NCBI RefSeq assembly: GCF_001691415.1
Contig: NZ_LRRR01000036.1
Span: 1-41,194, forward strand
Direction of reading: 5' to 3'
DNA length: 41,194 bases
Source: Pararhodobacter sp. CCB-MM2
GTDB taxonomy: Bacteria > Pseudomonadota > Alphaproteobacteria > Rhodobacterales > Rhodobacteraceae
The notes below the pieces were generated by a model. The model saw nothing but the letters and a program-made list of their open reading frames with translations, was not told the origin of the DNA and ran no database searches. Positions 1-8,271 of the stretch are shown one piece after another. The position numbers were made by a program, and so were the translations under genes. Position 1 is the first letter of the stretch. Every line of letters starts with the position of its first letter.

Positions 1-151
1 ACACTTCCAGGCCGCCATACTTTGACTTCAGCTTGTAGAACGTCGCGCTGCTCAGGCCGTGCCTGCGGCACACCTCCGCAGTCGGCATTCCCGCCTCTTG
101 CTCCTTGATCATCCCGATTATCTGCGCTTCGGTGAAACGGCTCTTTCGCAT
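1..151 (-). CDS. IS3-family transposase OrfA, N-terminal part
   Basis: Fifty codons are visible before the window edge. The protein starts MRKSRFTEAQIIGMIKEQE and continues through a helix-turn-helix (AEVCRRHGLSSATFYKLKSK), the standard start of IS3-family OrfA proteins. OrfA is the DNA-binding half that joins OrfB, by frameshift or in trans, to make the active transposase. The ATG at 149-151 is the only sensible start and sits just inside the terminal repeat. OrfB should lie to the left, outside the window. Confidence 0.85.
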   Translation of the reverse strand, partial: MRKSRFTEAQIIGMIKEQEAGMPTAEVCRRHGLSSATFYKLKSKYGGLEV

Positions 152-186
152 TCGTCTGCTCCTTCAGAGTTGGCGCAGACTCTACA
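1..186 (-). mobile_element. End of an IS3-family insertion sequence (cut by window edge)
   Basis: The first bases hold the 5' end of an IS3-type orfA on the minus strand. It is followed outward by what looks like the terminal inverted repeat: on the minus strand the element would begin TGTAGAGTCTGCGCCAAC at 186-169. The element lies about 30 bp past the stop codon of the RTX remnant at 216. The other end is outside the window, so completeness cannot be judged. The exact boundary at 186 is inferred from the TG start typical of IS3-family ends. Confidence 0.65.
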
Positions 187-215
187 TTAAGGCGAGGGAT
201 TTCGCGGGGGGCAGG

Positions 216-1260
216 TCAAACCCAGTCGTCGACCGCCGCCTGAAATGCGGCTTTGGTCATGCCGTCAAAAGTGATGGTCTGTCCAGGCGCGATTGCAAGG
301 ACAACGCCGCTGCTCCCATCGACCATCTTTGCAAGCACCTCAGACGTGCTGTCAAACAGACCGAGATCGCTGAGGTCCAAAACATCACCTTTGTTCGATG
401 CCGTGCCGAATTCAAAATCCATGATCGTGTCATTGCCATTTCCAGCGGAGAAGGCAAAGACGTCCTTGCCGCCTGCGGTTGCGGTGTCGCCATCGTCTCC
501 CCACAACACGTCGTCACCGGCGCCTCCCCACAGGATATCATCTCCGAAGACAGCATCCCCTGATGCTTCGTCTCCGTAGACATAATCATCGCCAGTGCCA
601 TTGAAGAGCAGGTCATCTCCTCTCCCGCCCATTATCCTGTCTCGCCCATCCCCGGCGTAGATCGTATCGTTCCCTGCGTCACCGAAAATAGAATCGTTGA
701 GATAGACGGTATCAGAGCCATTGATCCAATAGCGCCCACCGGCAAGCGTGGTGTTATTCGCGACGTCTTCGCCTGTGCCGCCATAGATGACGTCGCTACC
801 ATCCCCACCGTAGATGTTGTCGTCGCCCGCGCCACCGCCGAGGGTGTCAGCGCCGAAGACGCCGCCATAGACGGTGTCGTTTCCTAGGCCACCCCACGCC
901 TGGTCATCACCATCACCGCCGTTGACATTATCGGCACCAGCGCCGCCATATAGAGTGTCGTTACCTTGATCGCCACTGACGGTGTCATTGCCGCCGCCGC
1001 CCGCAAGGATGTCATTCCCCTGCTGGCCATACAAAGTATCCGAACCTGTATCTCCCTTGCCGGCCCAGATGATGTCGTCGAAATTTGAGCCTGCCATGCG
1101 GTTATCTTGACCATCGCCGCGCGTTACAATGCCGACCGTAGCGGCTGTTGCGTCGAAGTGACGGTTCAGGTTCAAAGTAAGGTCCACCGCCACATTGACA
1201 GTGTCACCGACGGCATTCTCGACGGTCAGGATGAGACTATCCGTAATGACGTCATCGGCG
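216..1260 (-). pseudogene. RTX calcium-binding protein, 5'-truncated remnant
   Basis: About 348 codons of an RTX protein remain, with no start of their own: the reading frame runs upstream into the IS5-family element at 1265. It begins in a cadherin/VCBS-like strand region (ending near TVGIVTRGD). It then carries an anchor SNFDDIIWAGKGDTG and a long block of glycine/aspartate nonapeptides of the GGxGxDxUx type that form calcium-binding beta-rolls. It ends with AIAPGQTITFDG and FQAAVDDWV, probably part of the C-terminal type I secretion signal. The same anchor and C-terminus occur in the intact RTX gene at 2756-4336, so the two are paralogues. The missing 5' part is not found on the far side of the IS, so it was deleted. 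Secretion of any product is unlikely unless a new start is supplied. Confidence 0.8.
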
Positions 1261-1264
1261 TTAG

Positions 1265-2615
1265 CAGGCCGCTGAAAAAGGCCCGCGTGAGGGATGGTTT
1301 CCCTCGACGCGGATGCTGGGTGGGGCTGGAGCATGCGCAGGCAGACCTGACTGCGGCTTCCCCAGTCAGGCCGCCAGCAGTTTCGGCAGCCTTGCGAGAT
1401 TGCAGGCCGCCATTGTCAGCGTAAAGCGGGCGCGCACGCGCTCCATGCCGCGATACATGGTCTGTGTCAGGCCGCCGACGGTCTTGGCCCAGCCGAAGGG
1501 TTCCTCGATCTTCTTTCGGCATCGCTGGGATTTGGCATAGCCGGGATGTCGGGTGGTCCGACCGTCGATGGCTGAATGGCGGGACTTCTGGGCGATATGC
1601 GGCGTCACCACCATCTGGCGCAGTTCGGCGACGAAGTCGGCGCTGTCGTAGCCACGATCCGCTGCCAGGGTCAGACGCCGCGTCGAACCGGGCGAGTGCC
1701 GATGGAGCATGTCGATGGCGGCACGGCGCTCGGCGTGCCCGTCAGCTTGCGTGAGGTCGGCTTGCACGATCAGGCCGGAACGGTTCTCCATCAGGCTATG
1801 CCCCATGAAGCATAGCACCGCGCCAGCGCCGGGCGACTTCTTGAACAGCCGGGCCTCGGGATCAGTCAGCGACGCGTGCGTCGCGTTCGACCGACGTTCG
1901 CCACGAAAATCGACTTCGGCATTGCGGCTGCGGCGTGCGGGACGGGGCATGGGTTTGGGCTCGGCAGTGGATTGGTCAGGAGACGATGTTGGCGATACAC
2001 GGTCATCTGGCGGATCACCCGGATCGTCGTCCCGGTCGGACATCGCACTGTCCTTCGGCTGGAAGCTCTTCATGGATGCCCAGGCCTTCACCAGCGTTCC
2101 GTCGACCGAGAAATGATCGTCGGACAGCAGCGGCGCCACCTCGCGATGCGCCAGGATGGCGGCCATGATCTTGCGGGACATGTCCGTGGTCAGCAGACGG
2201 CCGAAGTCTTCGTGAACACCGTGGGGACCCACACCGCGTCATCTATTCCGAGGCCTACGAACCACCGGAACAGCAAGTTGTAGTCCATCTGCTCCACGAG
2301 CTGCCGCTCGGATCGGATTGAGTAGAGGATTTGCAACAGGCTGGCGCGGATCAAGCGTTCCGGCGCAATGGAAGGACGGCCTTCACACGCATAAAGTCGA
2401 TCGAACTCGGCATCCAGTGAACGCAGGGCATCGTTGACGACGGATCTGATCTTGCGCAGCGGATGCCGGGACGGGATGCGCACCTCAAGATCGACATAGC
2501 TGAATAGCGCCCCCGTCACCTCGTCCGATCCGCGCATCGCCACCTCCGTCATACCCTGGTGGCGATGAATCATGTTCCTTGATGCGTGTCGAGAACGGAG
2601 TTTTTCAGCAGCCTG
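1265..2615 (-). mobile_element. IS5-family insertion sequence, 1.35 kb
   Basis: The ends are near-perfect inverted repeats: CAGGCCGCTGAAAAA at 1265-1279 and, on the minus strand, CAGGCTGCTGAAAAA from 2615. Between them lies one DDE transposase gene, frameshifted. IS5-type elements often duplicate a 4-bp YTAR target. Here the flanks are TTAG (1261-1264) and TTAA (2616-2619), which do not match. With the loss of the RTX 5' half beside it, this suggests a deletion or IS-IS recombination after insertion. The element is probably non-autonomous now. Confidence 0.8.
1366..2537 (-). pseudogene. IS5-family DDE transposase, frameshifted
   Basis: The start at 2537 (MRGSDEVTGALFSYVDLE) is preceded by a strong GGAGGTG ribosome site. 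The N-terminal part holds the DUF772-like region (ERLIRASLLQILYSIRSERQ). Near 2190-2232 the frame breaks: the first frame ends shortly after VWVPTVFTK, and the continuation, beginning around GRLLTTDMSRKIM, is in another frame. The second part contains the DDE triad: D in DDHFSVDGTLVKAW, D in LAADRGYDSADF and E in KKIEEPFGWAK. No slippery heptamer is obvious at the break, so a one-base deletion is more likely than programmed frameshifting. Family relatives are normally one continuous frame of about 350-400 residues. Confidence 0.85.
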
Positions 2616-2702
2616 TTAACTGCTATAGGAAATGTTCAATCGCAGGCAAGTGTTGGATACGCGCTGAGCTGTCTCTGCAATCGAATGCCACAGCCGCGTA
2701 TG

Positions 2703-2727
2703 AAAAAAGGGCCCCGAAGGGCCCTTT
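2703..2727 (-). terminator. Rho-independent terminator of the intact RTX gene
   Basis: A perfect 9-bp stem (AAAGGGCCC / GGGCCCTTT) with a CGAA loop on the plus strand. Read on the minus strand it is followed by six T residues (complement of 2703-2708). It lies 29 bp past the RTX stop codon at 2756 and is oriented for that gene. Confidence 0.9.
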
Positions 2728-2755
2728 CCCATATCTCAACTTGATCCGATACGGA

Positions 2756-4336
2756 TCAGACGAGAACCCAGTCGTCGACCGCCGCTTGGAAGTCCGCAAC
2801 AAGCGCACCTTCAATAACAATAGTCTGCCCCGGTGCGATAGCCAGCGTCGTGTCGGCGCCGTCATCAGTCATGTGATCAATCACGTCTTGCGTGCTGGCG
2901 AAGCCAAGGCCAGTAAGGTCGAGGACATCGTTGCCGTGCACGCTAAGGGTGTCAAAGCCAAAGGCTGTGATCACATCATTCCCGTTTCCGGCCACGAACG
3001 CGAAGACATCATCGCCAGCGTTGCCAGTGAGCGTGTCGTTGCCCGCGCCACCCCAGAGGGTGTCATTACCCAAGCCGCCGACGACAGAGTCATCGCCTGC
3101 GCCGTTGAAGATCAGGTCATCATCATTACCACCGTTGAGCGTATCGTCGCCGGCACCACCGTAGATGGTGTCGTCGCCATCGTCGCCGGCGATATTGTCA
3201 TTGCCATCATCAGCGCCACCGTAGACCACGTCGTCACCGGCGCCGCCAAGAATGATATCGCCATCTGCACCGCCACCGATGACGTCATTCCCGTCACCGC
3301 CGTCAAGGTTGTCGCTACCAGCGCCGCCCCAAACTTCGTCGTCACCTTCATTGCCAAGCGCAACATCGTTGCCCGAGCCCGCGTAGAGGGTGTCATTACC
3401 TTCTCCGCCGGAGAGGTTATCATTACCTGCACCACCTGCGAGCACATCGTTGCCCTGCAGACCATTCAGGATATCAGCACCAGTGTCACCTTTGCCAGCC
3501 CAGATGATATCATCGAAGTTGGAGCCAGTCATAGAGTTGTTGCCTGCATCGCCGCGCGAGATGATGCCAGCAGTCGCCGTCGCCGCAGTAAAGGTGTTAT
3601 CGAGATTGAGGGTGATATCGACAGAAACGTCAACAGTCGTACCATCGGTATTGGTTACGGTGGCGACAAACGATTCAACGGCTACGTCGTCAGCAGAACT
3701 GCCTGCATCGCCAACTGCGTACAGCGACTCTGCGGCGGGAGTATACGTCAATGACCACTCCCCAAGGGCGAAAGTCACGTCAATTGTCCCGCCATCAGCT
3801 GCGGTAAAGTCGTCCCCATCCATGTAGGTGACGCCGTTGATGACCAGACCTTCAGCCGCATCAGCGATAGCAGTGTTAGCAACGATACCGGTGGAAGCGT
3901 CATACCCAGCGACCTGCAAATCCTTGGTGACCGAAGCAGCGGGGTCATTCAGTGCGACAATCGCATCCCATGCAAAGAAAGCATCGTCAGCCAGATCCAG
4001 CATGAAATCGCTGGCGTTAGATACCTTGACCATTTCGATGTTGTTGGTGACAACGCCAGCCACACCCCAAATCGTGTCGGGGGTGATGCCATCGTTGTTG
4101 ATGACATCGCTGTCCATGAGTTCCGTTTCGAGGGTGTCAATGCCCGTGCCGCCGTCGATATTGTCGAAAGGTGCGACGCCAGCAGTCGAGAGCTCAGCGG
4201 CCGAATTGATGACGATCAGATCGTCGCCGTCGAAGCCGTTGATGACGTCTGCGCCACCGAGGCCGATGAGGGTGTCGTTTTCGCCCGAAACGCCGACCAG
4301 CGTATCAGCGGCTTGCGAGCCAATTACCATAGCCAT
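2756..4336 (-). CDS. RTX-type calcium-binding secreted protein
   Basis: 526 residues from the ATG at 4336, chosen because AGGAGA sits 8-9 bp upstream; a longer in-frame start at 4441 has no ribosome site. A short nonapeptide block near residues 15-40 (NDTLIGLGGADVINGFDGDD) is followed by a non-repetitive domain to about 180. A cadherin/VCBS-like segment lies at about 180-255, and a run of GGxGxDxUx nonapeptides at about 290-445 should fold as a calcium-binding beta-roll. The tail has AIAPGQTIVIEG and FQAAVDDWVLV. There is no N-terminal signal peptide, as expected for type I secretion; the adaptor gene at 40905-41194 could belong to its exporter. The role (adhesin, matrix or S-layer-like protein) is inferred from the family only. 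Confidence 0.85.
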   Translation of the reverse strand: MAMVIGSQAADTLVGVSGENDTLIGLGGADVINGFDGDDLIVINSAAELSTAGVAPFDNIDGGTGIDTLETELMDSDVINNDGITPDTIWGVAGVVTNNIEMVKVSNASDFMLDLADDAFFAWDAIVALNDPAASVTKDLQVAGYDASTGIVANTAIADAAEGLVINGVTYMDGDDFTAADGGTIDVTFALGEWSLTYTPAAESLYAVGDAGSSADDVAVESFVATVTNTDGTTVDVSVDITLNLDNTFTAATATAGIISRGDAGNNSMTGSNFDDIIWAGKGDTGADILNGLQGNDVLAGGAGNDNLSGGEGNDTLYAGSGNDVALGNEGDDEVWGGAGSDNLDGGDGNDVIGGGADGDIILGGAGDDVVYGGADDGNDNIAGDDGDDTIYGGAGDDTLNGGNDDDLIFNGAGDDSVVGGLGNDTLWGGAGNDTLTGNAGDDVFAFVAGNGNDVITAFGFDTLSVHGNDVLDLTGLGFASTQDVIDHMTDDGADTTLAIAPGQTIVIEGALVADFQAAVDDWVLV

Positions 4337-4683
4337 TTTATGGTCTCCTAGTTGAGATCTATCGAGTGTTGATGAAGCGCTATCACGCGGACGGTTCTGG
4401 AGAAGCTGGTACCAGCGGGGGATTAGACGTGTCAACGTCAAAGCAGGGAGTTAGCCCCTGCTTGCCGGACGCGGCCTGCAGTTGTGATCCCGCTGCCGGT
4501 TCGTTTTTCCGCTCTCTGCCCACCATCACGCCATTGGCCAAGCTGCTTACCAACCCTGACAAGAGCGCAATTCTGGCTTGTGTTCAAGGAAGATGACACG
4601 CAACCGGCAAAGATGCGCGCAACGGTGGGCGAGTGCTGCAATTTAACCACAGATGGAGGGTTTAGCCGTGTTCCTTCACGCTG
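4337..4683. other. Intergenic region: RTX promoter region and weak terminator
   Basis: No gene is supported here. It must hold the promoter and leader of the RTX gene (ribosome site AGGAGA near 4345-4350) and the 3' end of the upstream glycan operon. A hairpin at 4441-4463 is listed separately. I could not fix a convincing -35/-10 pair. Confidence 0.5.
4441..4463 (-). terminator. Possible terminator of the glycan operon
   Basis: Perfect 8-bp stem AAGCAGGG / CCCTGCTT with a 7-base loop, 220 bp past the stop of the GT2 gene at 4684. The minus-strand T tract is short (TTTG), so termination would be weak or Rho-assisted. Confidence 0.45.
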
Positions 4684-6672
4684 TCAGACGGTCGATTCGG
4701 CACTGGGCGACTGTGCCGTTCTCAGGCCGATCTTCGCCAGGGGTAGACCTCGGGCCCTGAGCTCCGTCCACAACCTTTCGTCAGGTGCCAGGATGTGATC
4801 ATAGGCATGCTCGTAGGCCAAGGTCAGCGCCACGCCTGGCTCCGATGCGGAGGCTTCGGGCAGGTGCAGGATCGTCCTAGTACCCCAGCGGCGCAGAGCA
4901 CCCATTAACCGCGAGGCGGCGGGAGCTCGCTGAACCTCTGCCAGAACATGCACCTCATTCAGCGCCAGCATCAAGCCAAGCGCTCGATCGTCAAGAACCG
5001 GATCTGCGATGGGAAGCGGGAGCTCCTCAAACAGAAGAACCTCTGCATCAGGGCCCTCCGGCCAAGGCGCCCCGAGTAACGACAGGCTGTCATAGGCACA
5101 TCCCGCGATCGCCAGGCGCTGGCGGTCAGCATGAGTATCGAGGAGGATCAGGTGTAGGCGCCCGCCGTCCTGCCGTAGGTCTTGCAGCTCGCGCATGAGC
5201 GTCGCGAATCTGTCGGGGACGGCATCCGTGCCCGACAGAATAATGCCGATCTCTCTGCCGTGGCCCGCGCATCGCGGCAGGACCGGTTGGCCATCGACAG
5301 CTTTTCTCAAGACGTAGTGCTCGCGGTTTCTCAAGCCGATGGATGGTTGGCGCCAGCGCCAGCGGGCCTCGCCTGCAGCAGCCCAGAGCGCGGTCGCCAT
5401 CGTCTCCAGCACCGTCTCCAGATTCGCGCGGGGTAGCTGAGGCCCATCCAGCTGCACTGTCAGACCTGGGGCTGTCGGGATCGCAGCCGACTCATCCCCT
5501 CGCTGCAGGATACCAAAAAGGGCCTGATGTCCGAGGAGCCACAACTGGGCCCGTTCGCGGGGCGACTGGAATACGCTGTCGGCGTTCTCCTCAGCCTCTG
5601 AGACCGGTTGCACGTGAATATGCCCCGGCGTCGCGGCCTCCACTATTTCCGCGAAGGTCAGGCTCTCCGGCTCAGGCGCGACCGTTTCCAACTGCCACAG
5701 CAGCCAATGCAAAACGGCTTGCTGCCCCAGGGCATGCAGGGTGCTTTCAGTCGTGGCGACCAGATATGGGGGTATTCGATGCTGCATGGGAGCTGTCCGG
5801 CTGGCCCAATACAGCCGCACATAATCCGATATACTCAGAGTTGGCCCTGCAAGATCAGGGTCTGTGACCAGGCGGACAAGGGCGCGGTCCGTGAGCCAGA
5901 TTGCGTAGCGCGGGGCCTCGTCATGCTCCATCTGAAGCTGGTTCGCGGGACTGTAGAGCGCGGGATGCGCTTCGCGGATCTGGCGAACCAGGAACTCCTG
6001 ACTGCGGTTCGCGTTGGCGAGCATGCTTTCCGGGCGTTTGCGGTACAGAAACCCGAAATCCTCAAGGTTCACACCCCGGAAACCCGCATCCCCGGCGGAC
6101 AGAAAGAAGTCCCAATCCTCAAAGCCCAGGCGGAAATTCTCATCGAACAGGACCCCCGCCTCAAAGACTGCGCGCCGGATCAGGCTACCAGCCTCACAGG
6201 TGTTCATCTGGGTGTGGATCAGACGGCTATAGGGTCCGCCATAGTCACAGCGGGCCATGATCCCGAACATGTCGATGCTGGGATAGACCCAGCCGGCTTC
6301 GGGATGCGCCTCAAGCTGCCCCATCGCATGGGCCATGGCGCGAGGGCGCAGCCTGTTGTCGGCATCGAGCATGAACAAAGCCTCGACGCTCTGCAGATGT
6401 GCCAGCACATGCCGGATCCCCGCGTTGCGTGCAGAGCTCAAGCCCCCGTTGGGTTTGCGCAGATAGGTCAGCCGCTCCGGATAGGCGAGAGCAAAGGCCT
6501 GCAGGACCTGATGAGTTTCAGGATGAGGACAGCCATCGTTGACGACGATGATCTGGATTCCAAAATCCGCGTCTTGCGCCAAAGCACTCTGAAGCGCCTC
6601 GCTCACCAGAACAGGGTGGCCGTAGACAGGAATGATGATCGCCAACCGCGGCGCTGAGGGCGTCGGGTTCAT
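4684..6672 (-). CDS. GT2-family glycosyltransferase with C-terminal extension
   Basis: 662 residues. The N-terminal 250 residues are a GT-A fold of family GT2: IIIPVYGHP at 12-20, VVNDG at 43-47, KPNGGLSSARNAGI near 73-86 and the metal-binding DAD at 103-105. FEDWDFFLSAG is the usual acceptor-side ED motif. Residues from about 400 to the end form a second part that resembles a degenerate GT-B or sugar-binding region; I do not recognise it firmly. It would transfer a sugar from a nucleotide donor at the cytoplasmic face during polysaccharide repeat-unit or chain assembly. Its start overlaps the stop of the upstream gene (ATGA, 6669-6672), indicating translational coupling. It is the last gene of the operon that begins with rfbB. 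Confidence 0.85.
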   Translation of the reverse strand: MNPTPSAPRLAIIIPVYGHPVLVSEALQSALAQDADFGIQIIVVNDGCPHPETHQVLQAFALAYPERLTYLRKPNGGLSSARNAGIRHVLAHLQSVEALFMLDADNRLRPRAMAHAMGQLEAHPEAGWVYPSIDMFGIMARCDYGGPYSRLIHTQMNTCEAGSLIRRAVFEAGVLFDENFRLGFEDWDFFLSAGDAGFRGVNLEDFGFLYRKRPESMLANANRSQEFLVRQIREAHPALYSPANQLQMEHDEAPRYAIWLTDRALVRLVTDPDLAGPTLSISDYVRLYWASRTAPMQHRIPPYLVATTESTLHALGQQAVLHWLLWQLETVAPEPESLTFAEIVEAATPGHIHVQPVSEAEENADSVFQSPRERAQLWLLGHQALFGILQRGDESAAIPTAPGLTVQLDGPQLPRANLETVLETMATALWAAAGEARWRWRQPSIGLRNREHYVLRKAVDGQPVLPRCAGHGREIGIILSGTDAVPDRFATLMRELQDLRQDGGRLHLILLDTHADRQRLAIAGCAYDSLSLLGAPWPEGPDAEVLLFEELPLPIADPVLDDRALGLMLALNEVHVLAEVQRAPAASRLMGALRRWGTRTILHLPEASASEPGVALTLAYEHAYDHILAPDERLWTELRARGLPLAKIGLRTAQSPSAESTV

Positions 6673-8123
6673 GCGCTCATCCGGATATCGCGGAACGTTG
6701 CCCAGCCATGCGAGGTGGGATGTCCCGGCGGGACCCGGGTGATCAGGAGCAGATCACAGGCCTGAGGGAGGGGCTCTCGCAAATGAAGCGTCAGATCGCC
6801 CGAGACGTCGCCCTCCCGGCGAACCCAATCTGATAAACAGCCTGTGTGCTCAGCCTCGGCCACCAGATCCTTAAAGGGGCGCACAGGGTGACGCGGGACA
6901 ACAGCCAGCGCATATTCCATGATCGGGCAAATCGGAGCGAGGCCTCCGACACGGGCGGAAACAGAGCGAACACCCGAGGGGACCGCTCTCAACAAGCGCG
7001 CCGCACTGAGTTCATCTGGGCGCGGGTGGACCTGCAGCGCTTGTTTTTCTTGATGAAACGACACGCAAGACGCATCGGGATCCGCTTCCAGCGCCTGTTC
7101 GAAATACGTGGGATCAAGATAGAAACATGACGGGCGCTCCCCAGGCGCCTTCGCCGCGCTCAGATCCTCACAATGACCATCGGCGGGCAAAGGCGGGGAA
7201 CTTTCCGCCAAGAACGTCCAAACTTGATAGGCCAGGATCTGAGACTGGGGCTGGCCGTTCAAGCGCGCGCACAGGCCAGGGTCCGGATGATACAAGCCTG
7301 CGCCCAATCGCAGGGGCAACCGGCCTTGCCAGCAAAACTCAAGTTGAAGGGTCTGGATATCGTCCGAGAGTGTTCTCGCGAGGGACAAGCGGAGCCAACC
7401 GGTGTGAAGCACTGCGGCAGGAAGGGTCCATTCTGCTGCCACGTCCCCGCTCTCGGAGAGATGGAGGCGTGCCTTGAGCTGTCCGTCTTGGGCAATCATT
7501 TGCTCCGGCACAAAAATCGCCACATCCGAGACACCTTCGCTGCCCAGCTCCAGCCGCTGGCGCAGGGTTGCGCCCGGCATCAAGCAGAAGCCCGTTTCTG
7601 CAGCGGTCGCCAAGGGGCCTCGTGATCGCGTGAGCCAACGCTGGTTCTGGGACTGTGTCCGCAGCTGCTCTTCATATTTGCGCAGCAAGATGCCCTGCCG
7701 CTCATGCGTGAGGCGCAACTGCGCCAGCATCCCCAGTAGGTCTGCATTGTGCTTGGCGAGGGCCAGGACGACAGGCGCAATACAGCGTAACAAAGCCTGA
7801 GACGCCAATGCGCGCCGCGCCGACGGGTCGGACTCGGGGATCACCGCCAACGGCAGGTCTGGCATCCCCGTTGTACGCGACCAATGTGTCACGAACTCTT
7901 GCAGCGTCTGCTGCCCCTCAGCACTCAACGCGAGGGCCCCGACGACCCGGGCAGTCATGGTTTGCAGCGGCTTTGACCCATGGGCGCCTCTCAGCGCGTC
8001 ATCTCCCTCCCAGACGAGGAGGGCGACTTCCAGCCCAAGGGCTGCGGCATCGTCGTAGTCTTCCGGGGCCACCACAACACCCGGCAGCATCTCCACGTCA
8101 GCGGCGCACAAAAGCTCAGGCAT
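6669..8123 (-). CDS. Uncharacterised protein of glycan operon (possible DUF6212)
   Basis: 484 residues from the ATG at 8123 (MPELLCAADVEMLPG), which has AGGA about 9 bp upstream. An upstream in-frame start at 8291 would overlap the preceding gene and looks unlikely. No catalytic motif is recognised. Residues about 120-170 are helical, with a short coiled-coil-like stretch (AQLRLTHERQGILLRKYEEQ), followed by a beta-rich C-terminal half. Proteins of this size in alphaproteobacterial polysaccharide loci have been grouped as DUF6212; I offer that name only from memory. Its place between two glycosyltransferase-like genes, coupled by ATGA to the GT2 gene, argues for a part in glycan assembly or recognition. 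No signal peptide is visible. Confidence 0.6.
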   Translation of the reverse strand: MPELLCAADVEMLPGVVVAPEDYDDAAALGLEVALLVWEGDDALRGAHGSKPLQTMTARVVGALALSAEGQQTLQEFVTHWSRTTGMPDLPLAVIPESDPSARRALASQALLRCIAPVVLALAKHNADLLGMLAQLRLTHERQGILLRKYEEQLRTQSQNQRWLTRSRGPLATAAETGFCLMPGATLRQRLELGSEGVSDVAIFVPEQMIAQDGQLKARLHLSESGDVAAEWTLPAAVLHTGWLRLSLARTLSDDIQTLQLEFCWQGRLPLRLGAGLYHPDPGLCARLNGQPQSQILAYQVWTFLAESSPPLPADGHCEDLSAAKAPGERPSCFYLDPTYFEQALEADPDASCVSFHQEKQALQVHPRPDELSAARLLRAVPSGVRSVSARVGGLAPICPIMEYALAVVPRHPVRPFKDLVAEAEHTGCLSDWVRREGDVSGDLTLHLREPLPQACDLLLITRVPPGHPTSHGWATFRDIRMSA

Positions 8124-8271
8124 CGACAAGGTCCTGTGGTCAAAATTGGCCTTGGGTATAGGCAATCCCGTTACCGCTATGCAACGGGAGGCCTGTGGGG
8201 GCGGGAGAGCAGCGCGTGACCAGTGCCCATCGCTTCTCTTTTGCAAAGAGGTGCCTCGCTCCGAGCAAAGC

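Noticed and set aside
2190..2232. Programmed frameshift in the IS5-family transposase
   Set aside because: Some IS5 members use one, but no A-rich slippery heptamer is present at the overlap and close relatives have a single frame.
2579..3754. 391-codon plus-strand frame opposite the RTX gene
   Set aside because: It is a mirror of the glycine/aspartate repeat coding strand, has no ribosome site or recognisable domain, and the minus-strand RTX protein is clear.
216..4336. RTX nonapeptide DNA as a tandem-repeat array or CRISPR
   Set aside because: The periodicity is about 27 bp and codon-based, with variable sequence inside a coding frame; no conserved repeat with unique spacers exists.
5608..6657. 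349-codon plus-strand frame opposite the GT2 gene
   Set aside because: Antisense shadow of a well-supported gene.
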